A stretch of 62,540 bases of DNA from Caldilineales bacterium (lineage in GTDB: Bacteria > Chloroflexota > Anaerolineae > J102). The position numbers were made by a program, and so were the translations under genes. A model generated the notes under the pieces. It was not told the DNA's origin. It saw only the letters and a program-made list of their open reading frames with translations, and searched no databases. The stretch spans positions 1 through 62,540 of the forward strand of contig JAIBAP010000034.1 in assembly GCA_019695115.1 (NCBI GenBank). Reading direction: 5' to 3'. Positions 18,664-37,867 of the stretch are shown in pieces (position 1 is the stretch's first letter; each line of letters begins with the position of its first letter).

Positions 18664-19674
18664 ATGCACCCTCGCGCTTCGATCAAAGACGTCGCCCGCC
18701 TGGCCAAAGTCTCGCCCTCCACCGTCAGCCGCGCCCTGGCCGGGTCGGAGCGGATCAGCGACGACACCAGGCGGCGCGTGCAAACGATTGCCCAAGAACT
18801 GGGCTACACCCCCAGCCAGGCCGCCCGCAGCCTGGTCACCGGCGCCAGCCAGAGTATCGCCATCGTCGCCCCCAGCCTGGCCGATCCCTTTTTGGCGGCC
18901 GTCATGGCCGGGATCGAGGGCGAGAGCCTGGCCGCCGGCTACCATCTGGTGGTGGCCAGCACTTCGGGCGATGCCAGCCGCGAGATCGAGGGGGTGCGCA
19001 TGGTGCTCGGCCAACAACCGGACGGTCTCATCGTCCTCAGTTCCCGCGCCGGCAAAGCCTACCAGCAGGTGCTCCCCGGCCTGGACATCCCGGTGGCCTT
19101 CGTCAACAGCGACCAGCCCGGCGAGCAGGTGTTTTCCATCGCCACCGACAACGAACACGGCGGCTGGCTGGCCACCCGGCATCTGCTCGACCTGGGGCAT
19201 CGCCGCATCGCCTTCTTGGGCGGGCCGGCGCAGGGGCGCTCGCAACAGGCGCGGGCAGCCGGCTACCGGCGGGCCTTGCACGAGGCCGGGCTGAACTTCG
19301 ACCCGGCGCGGGTGGTGGCCGGCGACGGCTCCATCGCCGCCGGACGCGGCGCCCTGACCGAGATCATCGCCGCGCCGCCGTCGCTGCGCCCCACCGCCGT
19401 CTTCTGCTACAACGACCTCAGCGCCCTCGGTCTCCTGGCCGAGGCCCATCGCCAGGGCCTGCGCCTGCCCGACCAGCTGGCAGTCGTCGGCTTCGACAAC
19501 GTCCCCTACGCCGAACTGAGCCTGCCCTCGCTCACCACCGTCGATCAGCGCAAAGAGGAACTCGGCCGCCTGGCCGTCACCACCATCCTGGCCGCCCGGC
19601 GCGGCGAGCCTGTGGCCGACATCCGTCTGCGCGGCGACCTCATCCTCCGCGCCAGCACCTGCCCGCCCGGTTGA
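18664..19674 (+). CDS. LacI-family transcriptional regulator
   Basis: The 336-residue protein starts with the LacI helix-turn-helix (ASIKDVARLAKVSPSTVSRALAG at about residues 4-27) and hinge helix, followed by a periplasmic-binding-protein-like sensor domain with the family motifs IAIVAPSLADPFLAAVMAGIE and GHRRIAFLGG. The ATG at 18664 fits the family start; the open frame upstream runs through promoter and operator. It is divergent from an FGGY kinase operon, and an operator palindrome lies in front of its own gene, so it probably represses itself and perhaps the kinase operon until a sugar or sugar phosphate binds. Confidence 0.88.
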   Translation: MHPRASIKDVARLAKVSPSTVSRALAGSERISDDTRRRVQTIAQELGYTPSQAARSLVTGASQSIAIVAPSLADPFLAAVMAGIEGESLAAGYHLVVASTSGDASREIEGVRMVLGQQPDGLIVLSSRAGKAYQQVLPGLDIPVAFVNSDQPGEQVFSIATDNEHGGWLATRHLLDLGHRRIAFLGGPAQGRSQQARAAGYRRALHEAGLNFDPARVVAGDGSIAAGRGALTEIIAAPPSLRPTAVFCYNDLSALGLLAEAHRQGLRLPDQLAVVGFDNVPYAELSLPSLTTVDQRKEELGRLAVTTILAARRGEPVADIRLRGDLILRASTCPPG

Positions 19675-19677
19675 GTT

Positions 19678-19960
19678 GAAGGGCGGAGGGCGGAGGACGG
19701 AGGACGGAGGCTCGCACGTGGGCGTGCTCACTCCGCTAGAAATTTCACGAAACACGCAACACGAAACACGAAACACCTTTCCCGCCGCCCGTTCGCACGT
19801 GGGCGTGCTCACTCCGCTAGAAATTTCACGGAACACGCACCACGCAGCACGGAACACCTTTCCCGCCGCCCGTTCGCACGGGGGCGTGCTCGCTCCGCCG
19901 GCTGTTTCACGGAACACGGAACACGTCTCACTCATCACTCATCACTCATCACCCCCCCCA
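19678..19960. repeat. Compound repeat block: GGCGGAG heptads, three 81-bp repeats, ATCACTC heptads
   Basis: This 309-base gap holds no gene. GGCGGAG heptads (19680-19710) are followed by three copies of an 81-bp unit beginning TCGCACGTGGGCGTG at 19712, 19793 and 19874. Each unit contains an internal AACACG-type array; the third copy diverges in its middle. ATCACTC heptads (19929-19950) close the block before the inositol-phosphate synthase gene. Confidence 0.85.
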
Positions 19961-19983
19961 CATCCCACCCCGGAGCCAAAACC

Positions 19984-21153
19984 ATGTCCAAAAAGAAAGT
20001 ACGCGTCGCCATCATCGGCGTCGGCAACTGCGCCTCCGCCCTCGTCCAGGGCGTCCACTACTACCGCAACGCCGACCCGAAAGATTTCGTGCCCGGTCTG
20101 ATGCACGTCAACCTGGGCGGCTACCACATCGGCGATGTGGAGTTCAGCGCCGCCTTCGACATCGACGCCGACAAAGTCGGCTGCGACCTTTCGCAAGCCA
20201 TCTTCCGCGGCCAGAACAACACCTATCGCTTTGCCGAACCGGAGCACATGGGCGTGCCCGTGCAGCGCGGGATGACGCACGACGGCCTGGGCCACTACCT
20301 CAGCCAGGTAATCGAAAAGGCGCCCGGCCCCACCGCCCCCATCGTCGAAATCCTCAAGGACACCAAGACCGATGTCGTGGTCAACTACCTGCCCGTGGGC
20401 AGCGAGATGGCGACGAAATGGTATGTCGAGCAGGTGATCGAGGCCGGCTGCGCCTTCGTCAATGCCATCCCCGTCTTCATCGCGCGCGAACCCTATTGGC
20501 AAGGCCGTTTCAAGCGCGCCGGCCTGCCCGTGATCGGCGACGACATCAAGAGCCAGGTGGGCGCCACCATCACCCATCGCGTCCTCACCCGGCTGTTCGA
20601 GGATCGCGGGGTGCGGATCGACCGCACCTACCAGCTCAACTTCGGCGGCAACACCGACTTCCTCAACATGCTCGAACGCTCGCGCCTGCAGAGCAAGAAG
20701 GAATCCAAGACCAACGCCGTCACCAGCCAGCTTTCGACCCACCAACTCGATGCCCGCAACATCCACGTCGGCCCCAGCGACTACATCGAATGGCTGGATG
20801 ACCGCAAATGGTGCTACATCCGCATGGAAGGCACCACCTTCGGCGATGTGCCCCTGAACATGGAAGTCAAACTGGAGGTGTGGGACAGCCCCAACAGCGC
20901 CGGGGTGATCATCGACGCCGTCCGCTGCGCCAAACTCGGCCTGGATCGCGGCCTGAGCGGCGCCCTTGTGGCTCCCAGCGCCTATTTCAAGAAATCGCCG
21001 CCGGTGCAGTACACCGATGACGTGGCTCACCGCCTGGTCGAGGACTTCATCGCCGGCAAAAACAACGAGACGTTGCCGCCCTCGCCGCCGGCGGCGGTCA
21101 AATCCGTTGCCGAGATCCCCCAGGTGACAAGGCTCGAACCGGCCCTGTCCTGA
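19984..21153 (+). CDS. ino1: Inositol-3-phosphate synthase
   Basis: The 389-residue enzyme converts glucose-6-phosphate to 1D-myo-inositol 3-phosphate with internal NAD recycling. It has the NAD-binding [16 protein letters not shown] at residues 8-23, the [10 protein letters not shown] segment, [11 protein letters not shown] and the [11 protein letters not shown] and [12 protein letters not shown]-like stretches of the actinobacterial and archaeal class. Inositol made here could feed phosphoinositide lipids or osmolytes. It is isolated between the repeat block and a strong terminator, so it is probably monocistronic. An ACC-ATG start follows GGAGCCAAAACC. Confidence 0.9.
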   Translation: MSKKKVRVAIIGVGNCASALVQGVHYYRNADPKDFVPGLMHVNLGGYHIGDVEFSAAFDIDADKVGCDLSQAIFRGQNNTYRFAEPEHMGVPVQRGMTHDGLGHYLSQVIEKAPGPTAPIVEILKDTKTDVVVNYLPVGSEMATKWYVEQVIEAGCAFVNAIPVFIAREPYWQGRFKRAGLPVIGDDIKSQVGATITHRVLTRLFEDRGVRIDRTYQLNFGGNTDFLNMLERSRLQSKKESKTNAVTSQLSTHQLDARNIHVGPSDYIEWLDDRKWCYIRMEGTTFGDVPLNMEVKLEVWDSPNSAGVIIDAVRCAKLGLDRGLSGALVAPSAYFKKSPPVQYTDDVAHRLVEDFIAGKNNETLPPSPPAAVKSVAEIPQVTRLEPALS

Positions 21154-21176
21154 ACCCCCGCGCCTGAGCAATCCGG

Positions 21177-21212
21177 CAGGCGGCGAGGAGTGCATCCTCG
21201 CCGCCTGTTTTT
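21177..21212 (+). terminator. Rho-independent terminator between ino1 and the convergent glycosidase gene
   Basis: Perfect 13-bp arms (21177-21189 and 21195-21207) around a GTGCA loop are followed by TTTTT. The hairpin is GC-rich and ends exactly at the stop of the convergent gene, so it terminates ino1 and may also act on the opposite strand. Confidence 0.92.
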
Positions 21213-22328
21213 CTATCCACCGCCCCCCAACGCCTGCTGCACTTCCAGATAAATGCCCTTCGGCTGAAAATCGGGCGAAACGAAGGTGTAGTAGTCGCGC
21301 ATGTTCTTCTCCAGCCAGGGATAACGAAAGGCCCAGATCGAAAGCGACTCCAGCCAGGGCCACTCCTTCGCCAACTCATAGGCGCGCAGCGTATAGCGAA
21401 TGCGTTGGGCCGGGCGCACGGCTCGCGTCCAGCGGGGGTGGTCGTTCCAGCCCGCCTCGGTGATGTGGATGGGCTTGTCGCCGTCGCCGTTGGCAACCAT
21501 GATCGCCCACAACAGTTCCACACGGCGGAAGTTGGTCACCTCCGGGTCGGGCGGGTCATCCGGCGGATAGGTGAGACCGTAAGCATGGACGGCCAGGGCG
21601 TCGAAGCAGGGTTTGGCGCCGGCATCGTACATCGCCTGCAAGAAGGCGAGATCGCTCATGCCCAGAGCGCCGGCCGGATCGCCGACGGTGGGGGCCAGGG
21701 CGCCGCCCAGGACCACGGCTTCTGGGTTGGCCTGGCGGATGGCCGCGGACGTCTGGCACAGCAGGCGGGTGTAGGCGGCCGGGTCGGGCGGGCGATAGCC
21801 CCATTCCAGGGCCAGATTCGGTTCATTCCAAAGGATGATGTACTTCACCCGGCCCTGAAAATGCCCGGCGAAAGCGGCAGCATAGCGGGAGAAATCGTCG
21901 AAATTCGCCTCATCGAGATAAGAATTGACCGTTTCTTTGGGCCGCGCCCATTCGGGGACGAAGCCCAGCCGGGCGATGACCGTCAGCCCCTGGCGGTTGG
22001 CGTGGTCCACCACCAGGTCGGCGTGCGTCCAGTTGTAGCGGCCAGCCTGCGGCTGGCTGAACGCCCACGGGAAATACTCCACAATCCAGGGCGCGCCCAG
22101 CTCGCGAACCATCTCCAGCGTCCGCTTGATCTTCCACGGCTCGACCTCGTTCTCCAGCCGCGTATGCACCCCGGCCTTGGGGTTGGTGGTGACGACCGTC
22201 TGCTGCGGCCCCAGCGCCACCCGCAGACGATTCTGCCGCCACTGCCAGGCCAGGCCCACCGTCGCGACCACAAGGGCAAGCACCAAAACGAGGGCGACCA
22301 GCAATGGCAGGCGGCGAGGGGACTTCAT
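21213..22328 (-). CDS. Membrane-anchored glycoside hydrolase (clan GH-A type)
   Basis: The 371-residue protein has an N-terminal membrane helix (residues about 8-28) without a lipobox and then a TIM-barrel domain. WNEPN contains the general acid/base glutamate, and HITEAGW contains a glutamate in the position of the nucleophile, as in GH5/GH39-like families. The protein should act outside the membrane on a polysaccharide or glycoside, which cannot be named. It is divergent from the SLOG-like gene and convergent with ino1. Confidence 0.75.
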   Translation of the reverse strand: MKSPRRLPLLVALVLVLALVVATVGLAWQWRQNRLRVALGPQQTVVTTNPKAGVHTRLENEVEPWKIKRTLEMVRELGAPWIVEYFPWAFSQPQAGRYNWTHADLVVDHANRQGLTVIARLGFVPEWARPKETVNSYLDEANFDDFSRYAAAFAGHFQGRVKYIILWNEPNLALEWGYRPPDPAAYTRLLCQTSAAIRQANPEAVVLGGALAPTVGDPAGALGMSDLAFLQAMYDAGAKPCFDALAVHAYGLTYPPDDPPDPEVTNFRRVELLWAIMVANGDGDKPIHITEAGWNDHPRWTRAVRPAQRIRYTLRAYELAKEWPWLESLSIWAFRYPWLEKNMRDYYTFVSPDFQPKGIYLEVQQALGGGG

Positions 22329-22467
22329 ACCCCATTATTGTGCCAAACTTCACCGACAAGCAAACTGTAATGTGATATGCTTTTTTTGTCTGCACCCCAT
22401 TGGGTTGAGGGCGCAGCCAACACAAGTCCGTTCGTTCATCATGTCCCCAAGCAGGAGGTTCTCCACC

Positions 22468-23856
22468 ATGAAAGTCCTCATCGTTGGCTCCATGTATCCC
22501 CCTGAGCCACTCCAAGAGGGGGCGACAGACGAGCAGAAGGCATTCTATGACGCCCAGAAAGCAGAGTACGACAAGATCAAGAAGCCACAGTTCATCGCTG
22601 CCTGCCATGCGTTGGGCGCAGCCCTTGCGCGTGACGACGATCTGATCAGAGTAGGCGTCACTTCATGGCAGATGCTACAAGAGGGCAACACGGTGGCAAG
22701 TTATGTTCCACTGGGCGCCGACACGGTGGCAGTCACCGATGGCAAGCGACACCCCATCATCTTCGACGCCCCACAGGAATCCGAACCATCCGACGCCACG
22801 GCTGATAGCAAGGACTCGCTGCAGGATTTCAAGAATCTGCGCAATATCGACCTGCAGGAGAAATTCATCCGCAAGAGCAGATACATCACGACAGATAAAA
22901 GCACCGGCAAAAGTGTGGAAAAAGTCGCCGACAGAGTAAAAATGATCCCCAACGTGACCGAAGTTGACGGTGTCATACTTGTGGGCGGCACCTATGGCAC
23001 GTCGGGCATTGGCTACGCCGCCTATTCGATGAACAAACCGGTCATCGCCCTGACTGCATTCGGCGGCACGGGCAAGGACATGGCCGATGACATCCTTTAC
23101 GACGACTACAATCGCTTCGTCAAGCAGGAAGATGTGACCGCCGCCGAAGTGCGGGCGCTGAGCGCCAACTGGAATGCCAACGTCGACGACGCCGGCAATC
23201 ATGCCAACGCCGATCTGATCGTGCGGGCCACAAAGAGCATGGCGAAAGCCTATGGCAAGGCCAACAAGACAACGTTAAAGGTGCTGTTGACGACGACTGT
23301 CGCCGTGGCGGTGCTGCTCGTGGCCTGGATCCTCATCTATCTCGGCGGCAGCGGCGTCATCAACCCTGCTGCCCAGGCAGTCAAAACCAGCGCAGTAGGC
23401 GTCGCGCCCACCATTTCAGCGCCCACGGCCGCGGCCACGGCGCCCGCAACCGGCGATGCAGCGGCGACAACAGCAGGCAATGCGACCTCGACGAAAATGA
23501 TTGCTCAACTCTGGAGCGGGCCGCTTGCCTTCTTCCTCTTGCTCTACATCTCCGCCCTGCTGGGTGCGGGTCTGCGCCTGCTGACCGCCTATCAGAGCAG
23601 CGCCATCACGCAGCTCACCTTTCTCGGTCTGTGGATCGACCTCGTGGTATCGCTGGTCGTCGCCTTTGGCCTGGCGCTCCTCTACCTGATCGGCAGTATT
23701 TCTTTCACCGGCGAGGTTGTGGTGCTGGCAGGCACCGATGCCTTCGCCAATATTTCGATCAGCATGTCGCTCCTCGGTCTTGCGGCCGGCTACCTGGTGC
23801 CGTTGAACCAGCTGCGCCAGCGCCTGGAGAAGATCATGGCGGAAGAACAAAAATAG
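22468..23856 (+). CDS. Predicted SLOG-type nucleotide-sensor domain fused to four transmembrane helices
   Basis: The 462-residue protein begins MKVLIVGSM and has GVILVGGTYGTSGIGYAAYSMNKPVIAL at about residues 169-196. These resemble the first strand and the phosphate-binding GGxxGT loop of SLOG/LOG-like Rossmannoid domains. Residues 1-270 should be cytoplasmic. A helix at about 272-300, an Ala/Thr/Pro linker, and three more helices (about 350-460) follow, ending in a charged tail. AGGAGG is located nine bases before the ATG, which rules out the longer open frame from 22126. A TGATATGCT extended -10 lies near 22372. SLOG proteins sense or process nucleotides in conflict and signalling systems; the assignment is by pattern only. 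Confidence 0.5.
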   Translation: MKVLIVGSMYPPEPLQEGATDEQKAFYDAQKAEYDKIKKPQFIAACHALGAALARDDDLIRVGVTSWQMLQEGNTVASYVPLGADTVAVTDGKRHPIIFDAPQESEPSDATADSKDSLQDFKNLRNIDLQEKFIRKSRYITTDKSTGKSVEKVADRVKMIPNVTEVDGVILVGGTYGTSGIGYAAYSMNKPVIALTAFGGTGKDMADDILYDDYNRFVKQEDVTAAEVRALSANWNANVDDAGNHANADLIVRATKSMAKAYGKANKTTLKVLLTTTVAVAVLLVAWILIYLGGSGVINPAAQAVKTSAVGVAPTISAPTAAATAPATGDAAATTAGNATSTKMIAQLWSGPLAFFLLLYISALLGAGLRLLTAYQSSAITQLTFLGLWIDLVVSLVVAFGLALLYLIGSISFTGEVVVLAGTDAFANISISMSLLGLAAGYLVPLNQLRQRLEKIMAEEQK

Positions 23857-23877
23857 GTTTCGAAGCCGGGGTCGAAA

Positions 23878-23937
23878 ACGTGAAGCGTGAGGCGTGAAAA
23901 TCGTAGGCGGGTTCTCACGTTTCATGCTTCACGTCTT
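23878..23937. repeat. Inverted short-repeat element, ACGTGAAGCGTGAG arms
   Basis: A left arm with GCGTGAA/GCGTGAG heptads (23878-23897) and a right arm CTCACGTTTCATGCTTCACGT (23916-23936) are near reverse complements around a 20-base core. It lies 20 bases after the stop of the SLOG-like gene and may also stop transcription. Confidence 0.7.
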
Positions 23938-24051
23938 CCGATTGGCGATCAATTCAGAGTCAGTGAGGTGGCCTGGGAAGGGGGCGGAAAGGGGGAGAGA
24001 CCGGCGGAAGGCCGGGGCCGGGAAGGCCGGGAAAGAAATTTGCTTCTCGAA

Positions 24052-24079
24052 TTGCAGATCGTTATCATTAAGGGATAAT
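24052..24079 (+). promoter_or_regulatory. Probable promoter of the Mg2+ sensor-transporter operon
   Basis: TTGCAG (24052-24057) and GATAAT (24074-24079) are 16 bases apart. The surrounding bases are AT-richer than the rest of the region. Transcription would start near 24086 and leave a leader of about 110 bases. Confidence 0.5.
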
Positions 24080-24085
24080 CTCATA

Positions 24086-24196
24086 CATTGAGAAGCGGGC
24101 GGCTTTCTCGATAGGACCCGAGGCGACAAAGCCTTCGCACTCCCTCGACAAAACCCGGAAGCACCCAATTCGCACTCAGCCTTCGGAGTCGAAAAG
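24086..24196 (+). promoter_or_regulatory. Candidate structured leader of the Mg2+ sensor-transporter operon
   Basis: The leader contains GAGAAGC...GGCTTTCTC, GAGGC-GACAAA-GCCTTC and, at the end, ACTC (24174-24177) that can pair with GAGT (24186-24189) over the GGAG ribosome-binding site. This layout would suit a metal-responsive switch, but it matches neither the M-box nor the yybP-ykoY consensus as far as I can judge. The stretch 23938-24085 before it holds GGCCGGG-like repeats and no gene. Confidence 0.3.
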
Positions 24197-25453
24197 ATGG
24201 TTTTTGTAAGTGAACTTACCGGTAGGGTTGTTGTAGATCTCAACGGCGAACGCGTCGGCCGCCTGGAAGAGGTAATCGCCACGTTGCAGAGCCATACGGC
24301 GCGGCCTCGGGTCGTGGCCATCATGGTGAGGCGTTCGGGCGAATCCATGTGTATTGCCCTGGCGGATGTGGCCGTGTTCTTTGCTCCGGCCATTCCCCTG
24401 AACAAGCCGCTGCACGATATCGTCCCCTACAAACCGGGTGAGCACGACCTTTACCTGGTGCGCGAGGTGCTGGACAAGCAGATCATCGATACGGACGGCA
24501 TTCGCGTCGTGCGCGTCAACGATTTGGAGCTGGCCAGGCTTAACGGCGACATCTTCGTGATCAATGTGGACATCGGCGGCATGGGGCTGTTGCGCCGCCT
24601 GGGGATGGCAAAGCCGGCCGAGAGGGTAGTGAACCGGCTGGGACGCAAACAGCCGATGGGTCTGGTGCCCTGGGATTCGGTGGAGTTGCTGCTGGGCAAT
24701 CAGCCCATGCGGCTCAAGGTTCCCAGCAACCGGATTGCGGATCTGCACCCGGCGGACCTGGCGGAAATTATCAGCGACCTGAGCCGTTCTGACAGCAGCA
24801 AGTTGCTGGAATCGCTCGATGTCGAGACACTGGCCGACACTCTGGAAGAGGTCGAACCTGATTTCCAGGCCAGCTTGATCGAGATCCTGTCGGACGAGAA
24901 GGCAGCCGATGTGCTCGAAGAGATGTCTCCTGACGAGGCCGCTGACCTTCTGGGCGAGCTGTCGGACGACCGCAGCCAAGAACTGCTGAACCTGATGGAA
25001 AAGGAAGACGCCGAGGACGTGCGCATGTTGCTCGCCTTCCCTGATGACTCGGCCGGAGGCATCATGACCACCGAGTTCATCACGGTTCCGCCCGATATCA
25101 CCGCCGAACAAGCCATCGCGCACCTGCGCGAGATGGCAGAGGAAGCCGAAACCATCTTCTACATCTATGTCAGCGACCGCGAGAACCATCTTCTGGGCGT
25201 GTTCTCGCTGCAAATGCTGGTGTTGTCGCAATCCAACAGGCTTGTCTCCGACTTCATGCGCACGCGGGTGGTAAGCGTCAGCCCTCAGACCAGCCAGAAC
25301 GATGTGGCGCAGGCCATCTCCAAATACAACTTGCTGGCGATCCCAGTGGTCGATGCCGAAAATCACATCTTAGGAATCGTCACTGCCGCCGACGCCCTGG
25401 ACAAGATCATCCCCACGGCCTGGAAGAAGCGCCTGCCGCGCATGTACCGCTGA
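24197..25453 (+). CDS. Soluble MgtE-like Mg2+ sensor: PRC-barrel, MgtE N domain and CBS pair, no channel domain
   Basis: The 418-residue protein shows two PRC-barrel-like segments (about 1-165, starting FVSELTGRVVVDLNGERVGRLEEV), a helical MgtE N-domain (about 175-285, LHPADLAEIISDLSR and SPDEAADLLGEL), and a CBS pair (about 290-410, with MTTEFITVPPDITAEQAI and DFMRTRVVSVSP). In MgtE channels the N and CBS domains bind Mg2+ and close the pore. Here the pore domain is missing, and 36 bases downstream lies an NRAMP-related transporter. The likely role is therefore Mg2+-dependent gating of that transporter. Confidence 0.85.
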   Translation: MVFVSELTGRVVVDLNGERVGRLEEVIATLQSHTARPRVVAIMVRRSGESMCIALADVAVFFAPAIPLNKPLHDIVPYKPGEHDLYLVREVLDKQIIDTDGIRVVRVNDLELARLNGDIFVINVDIGGMGLLRRLGMAKPAERVVNRLGRKQPMGLVPWDSVELLLGNQPMRLKVPSNRIADLHPADLAEIISDLSRSDSSKLLESLDVETLADTLEEVEPDFQASLIEILSDEKAADVLEEMSPDEAADLLGELSDDRSQELLNLMEKEDAEDVRMLLAFPDDSAGGIMTTEFITVPPDITAEQAIAHLREMAEEAETIFYIYVSDRENHLLGVFSLQMLVLSQSNRLVSDFMRTRVVSVSPQTSQNDVAQAISKYNLLAIPVVDAENHILGIVTAADALDKIIPTAWKKRLPRMYR

Positions 25454-25489
25454 GCCGAACGGTCTCGCACTGCCATCGAGGGAGGGAGA

Positions 25490-26749
25490 ATGACTCTTTC
25501 ACAACGCCTCAAGCCGCTGCGCGTTCGCCTGCTGCTGCTGCTGTCAATCGTTGGACCGGGCATCATCACCGCCAATGTCGACAACGACGCTGGCGGCATC
25601 ACCACCTACTCGGTGGCTGGCGCACATTATGGCTACAGCCTGCTGTGGATGATGCCGCTGGTGGCGCTGGCTCTGATCGTGGTGCAAGAGATGAGCGCCC
25701 GCCTGGGCGTCGTCACTGGCAAGGGCCTGAGCGATCTGATCCGCGAAAGCCTAGGGGTGAAGATCGCCGCCCTGATCCTGGGCATCCTGGTCTTTGCCAA
25801 TTTGGCCAACACCGTCAGCGAATTCGCCGGCGTGGCCGCCAGCATGGAGATCTTCGGCGTCAGCAAATTCATCTCGGTGCCGGTTGCGGCCTTGCTGGTG
25901 TGGGTGCTGATCGTCAAAGCCAACTATCGTTGGGTCGAACGGGTGTTTCTCATCGCCAGCGCCCTCTATTTCTCCTATGTCGCTTCGGGCATCATGGCGA
26001 AACCGGATTGGGGCGAAGTGGCGAAGGCCCTTGTCACGCCCAGTTTCCGGTTCGACGGCGGTTACATCATCATTTTCGTCACCATCATCGGCACAACCAT
26101 CGCCCCCTGGATGCAGTTCTACCAGCAGTCGTCAATCGTGGATAAGGGTCTCAAGGTCATCGATTACGGCTACGAGCGCATCGATGTTGTCATCGGCTCG
26201 TTGTTCGCGGTCGTGGTGGCCGCGTTCATCATGATCGCCTGCGCCGCCACCCTCTATGCCAACGGCGCTCGTATCGAGACAGCTCAGGACGCGGCCATGG
26301 CGCTGCGGCCGCTGGCCGGCCCTTATGCCGCCAGCCTCTTCGCCCTGGGCTTGCTGAACGCTTCGGTCTTCTCGGCGGCCATTCTGCCGCTGTCGACGGC
26401 CTATGTTGTGTGCGAAGCCTTCGGCTGGGAGGCCAAGATCAGCCGGTCGTGGGACGAAGCACCCATCTTCTTCTCCCTCTACACCGGTCTGATCGTAGTG
26501 GGGGCGGCCATCATCCTGCTGCCGATCAAGTCCCTGGTGCAGACGATGCTGGCCAGCCAGACCCTGAATGGCGTGCTTTTGCCGGTAATCCTGGTGGTAA
26601 TGTTGCGGCTGATCAACAACAGGCGCCTGATGGGGCCAATGGTGAACGGGCGCGCCTTCAATGTGTTGGCCTGGGTGATTGTGATCGTGCTCGTCGTTCT
26701 GACCGGGCTACTGGTGCTTTCGACGTTGGCCCCAGGCTTGTTGGGTTGA
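25490..26749 (+). CDS. NRAMP-related divalent metal transporter, probable Mg2+ (NRMT) type
   Basis: The 419-residue protein has eleven predicted membrane helices in the NRAMP pattern. The metal-binding motif of helix 1, DPGN in Mn2+/Fe2+ transporters, reads DNDAGG (residues 31-36). In helix 6 the region of the usual methionine motif (MPHN-like) reads IAPWMQF near 203-210. Loss of the soft-metal methionine is the hallmark of the NRAMP-related magnesium transporters. Pairing with a MgtE-type Mg2+ sensor supports Mg2+ as substrate. A GGGAGGG site lies ahead of the ATG. Mn2+ transport cannot be excluded. Confidence 0.82.
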   Translation: MTLSQRLKPLRVRLLLLLSIVGPGIITANVDNDAGGITTYSVAGAHYGYSLLWMMPLVALALIVVQEMSARLGVVTGKGLSDLIRESLGVKIAALILGILVFANLANTVSEFAGVAASMEIFGVSKFISVPVAALLVWVLIVKANYRWVERVFLIASALYFSYVASGIMAKPDWGEVAKALVTPSFRFDGGYIIIFVTIIGTTIAPWMQFYQQSSIVDKGLKVIDYGYERIDVVIGSLFAVVVAAFIMIACAATLYANGARIETAQDAAMALRPLAGPYAASLFALGLLNASVFSAAILPLSTAYVVCEAFGWEAKISRSWDEAPIFFSLYTGLIVVGAAIILLPIKSLVQTMLASQTLNGVLLPVILVVMLRLINNRRLMGPMVNGRAFNVLAWVIVIVLVVLTGLLVLSTLAPGLLG

Positions 26750-27009
26750 CCAACCGGCGGCGAACGAGCAGCATCCGGGCACAGATGAAGGGGAGCAGCA
26801 GCTGCACGTGGTCACCGTTCAGCATTGCACGGCCGCGCCGGTTCGCGGTCTGTGCCTGACAGGGGAAGGCGCAAAAACCCGAAGAAAAATGACGCGCCGC
26901 GCATGATCTTGCGCATGTTTTCACAAAGCCAGGCGCGCTAGAATAATGTCATTGCGACACGAAGGGTCGCGCACTTTCTTCCACACTACGCCAGGAGGTT
27001 CTTTGTCCG

Positions 27010-28638
<1,629 letters not shown>

Positions 28639-28643
28639 GGTAG

Positions 28644-28745
28644 TACACAAGGAATAGGTAGACAAGTACACAAGAACTAAGTACACAAGGAATCACGTCA
28701 CGTCGAAGCGCCTTGCCTACTTGTCTACTTGTTTACTTGTCTACT
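28644..28745. repeat. Inverted octamer element: GTAGACAA array, core, TTGTCTAC array
   Basis: Left arrays of ACACAAG/GTAGACAA (28644-28690) and right arrays of TACTTGTC (28714-28745) flank a core with CACGTCACGTCGAAG. GTAGACAAGTA (28658-28668) pairs exactly with TACTTGTCTAC (28718-28728 and again 28734-28744). The element fills the gap between the dehydrogenase and the synthase genes. Confidence 0.88.
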
Positions 28746-28771
28746 GATCACCCGATTGAGGTGCTGAACCA

Positions 28772-37774
<9,003 letters not shown>

Positions 37775-37790
37775 TGCCCAAGCGATGCTC

Positions 37791-37853
37791 GGAAAGGAGA
37801 TTGGAGATTGGTTGATCGGAGAGTAGACTTCTCCCCATCGATCTCCAATCCCC
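37791..37853. repeat. Inverted heptad element: GGAGATT array, core, ATCTCCAATCC
   Basis: GGAGATTGGAGATTGG (about 37797-37812) and CGATCTCCAATCC (37839-37851) are near reverse complements. The element spans the gap between the synthase gene and the next gene. Confidence 0.75.
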
Positions 37854-37867
37854 TTGACGAGGTGAAC

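Noticed and set aside
19942-21363. 473-codon minus-strand frame over the inositol-phosphate synthase
   Set aside because: Antisense shadow of a clearly conserved enzyme; high GC keeps the opposite strand open.
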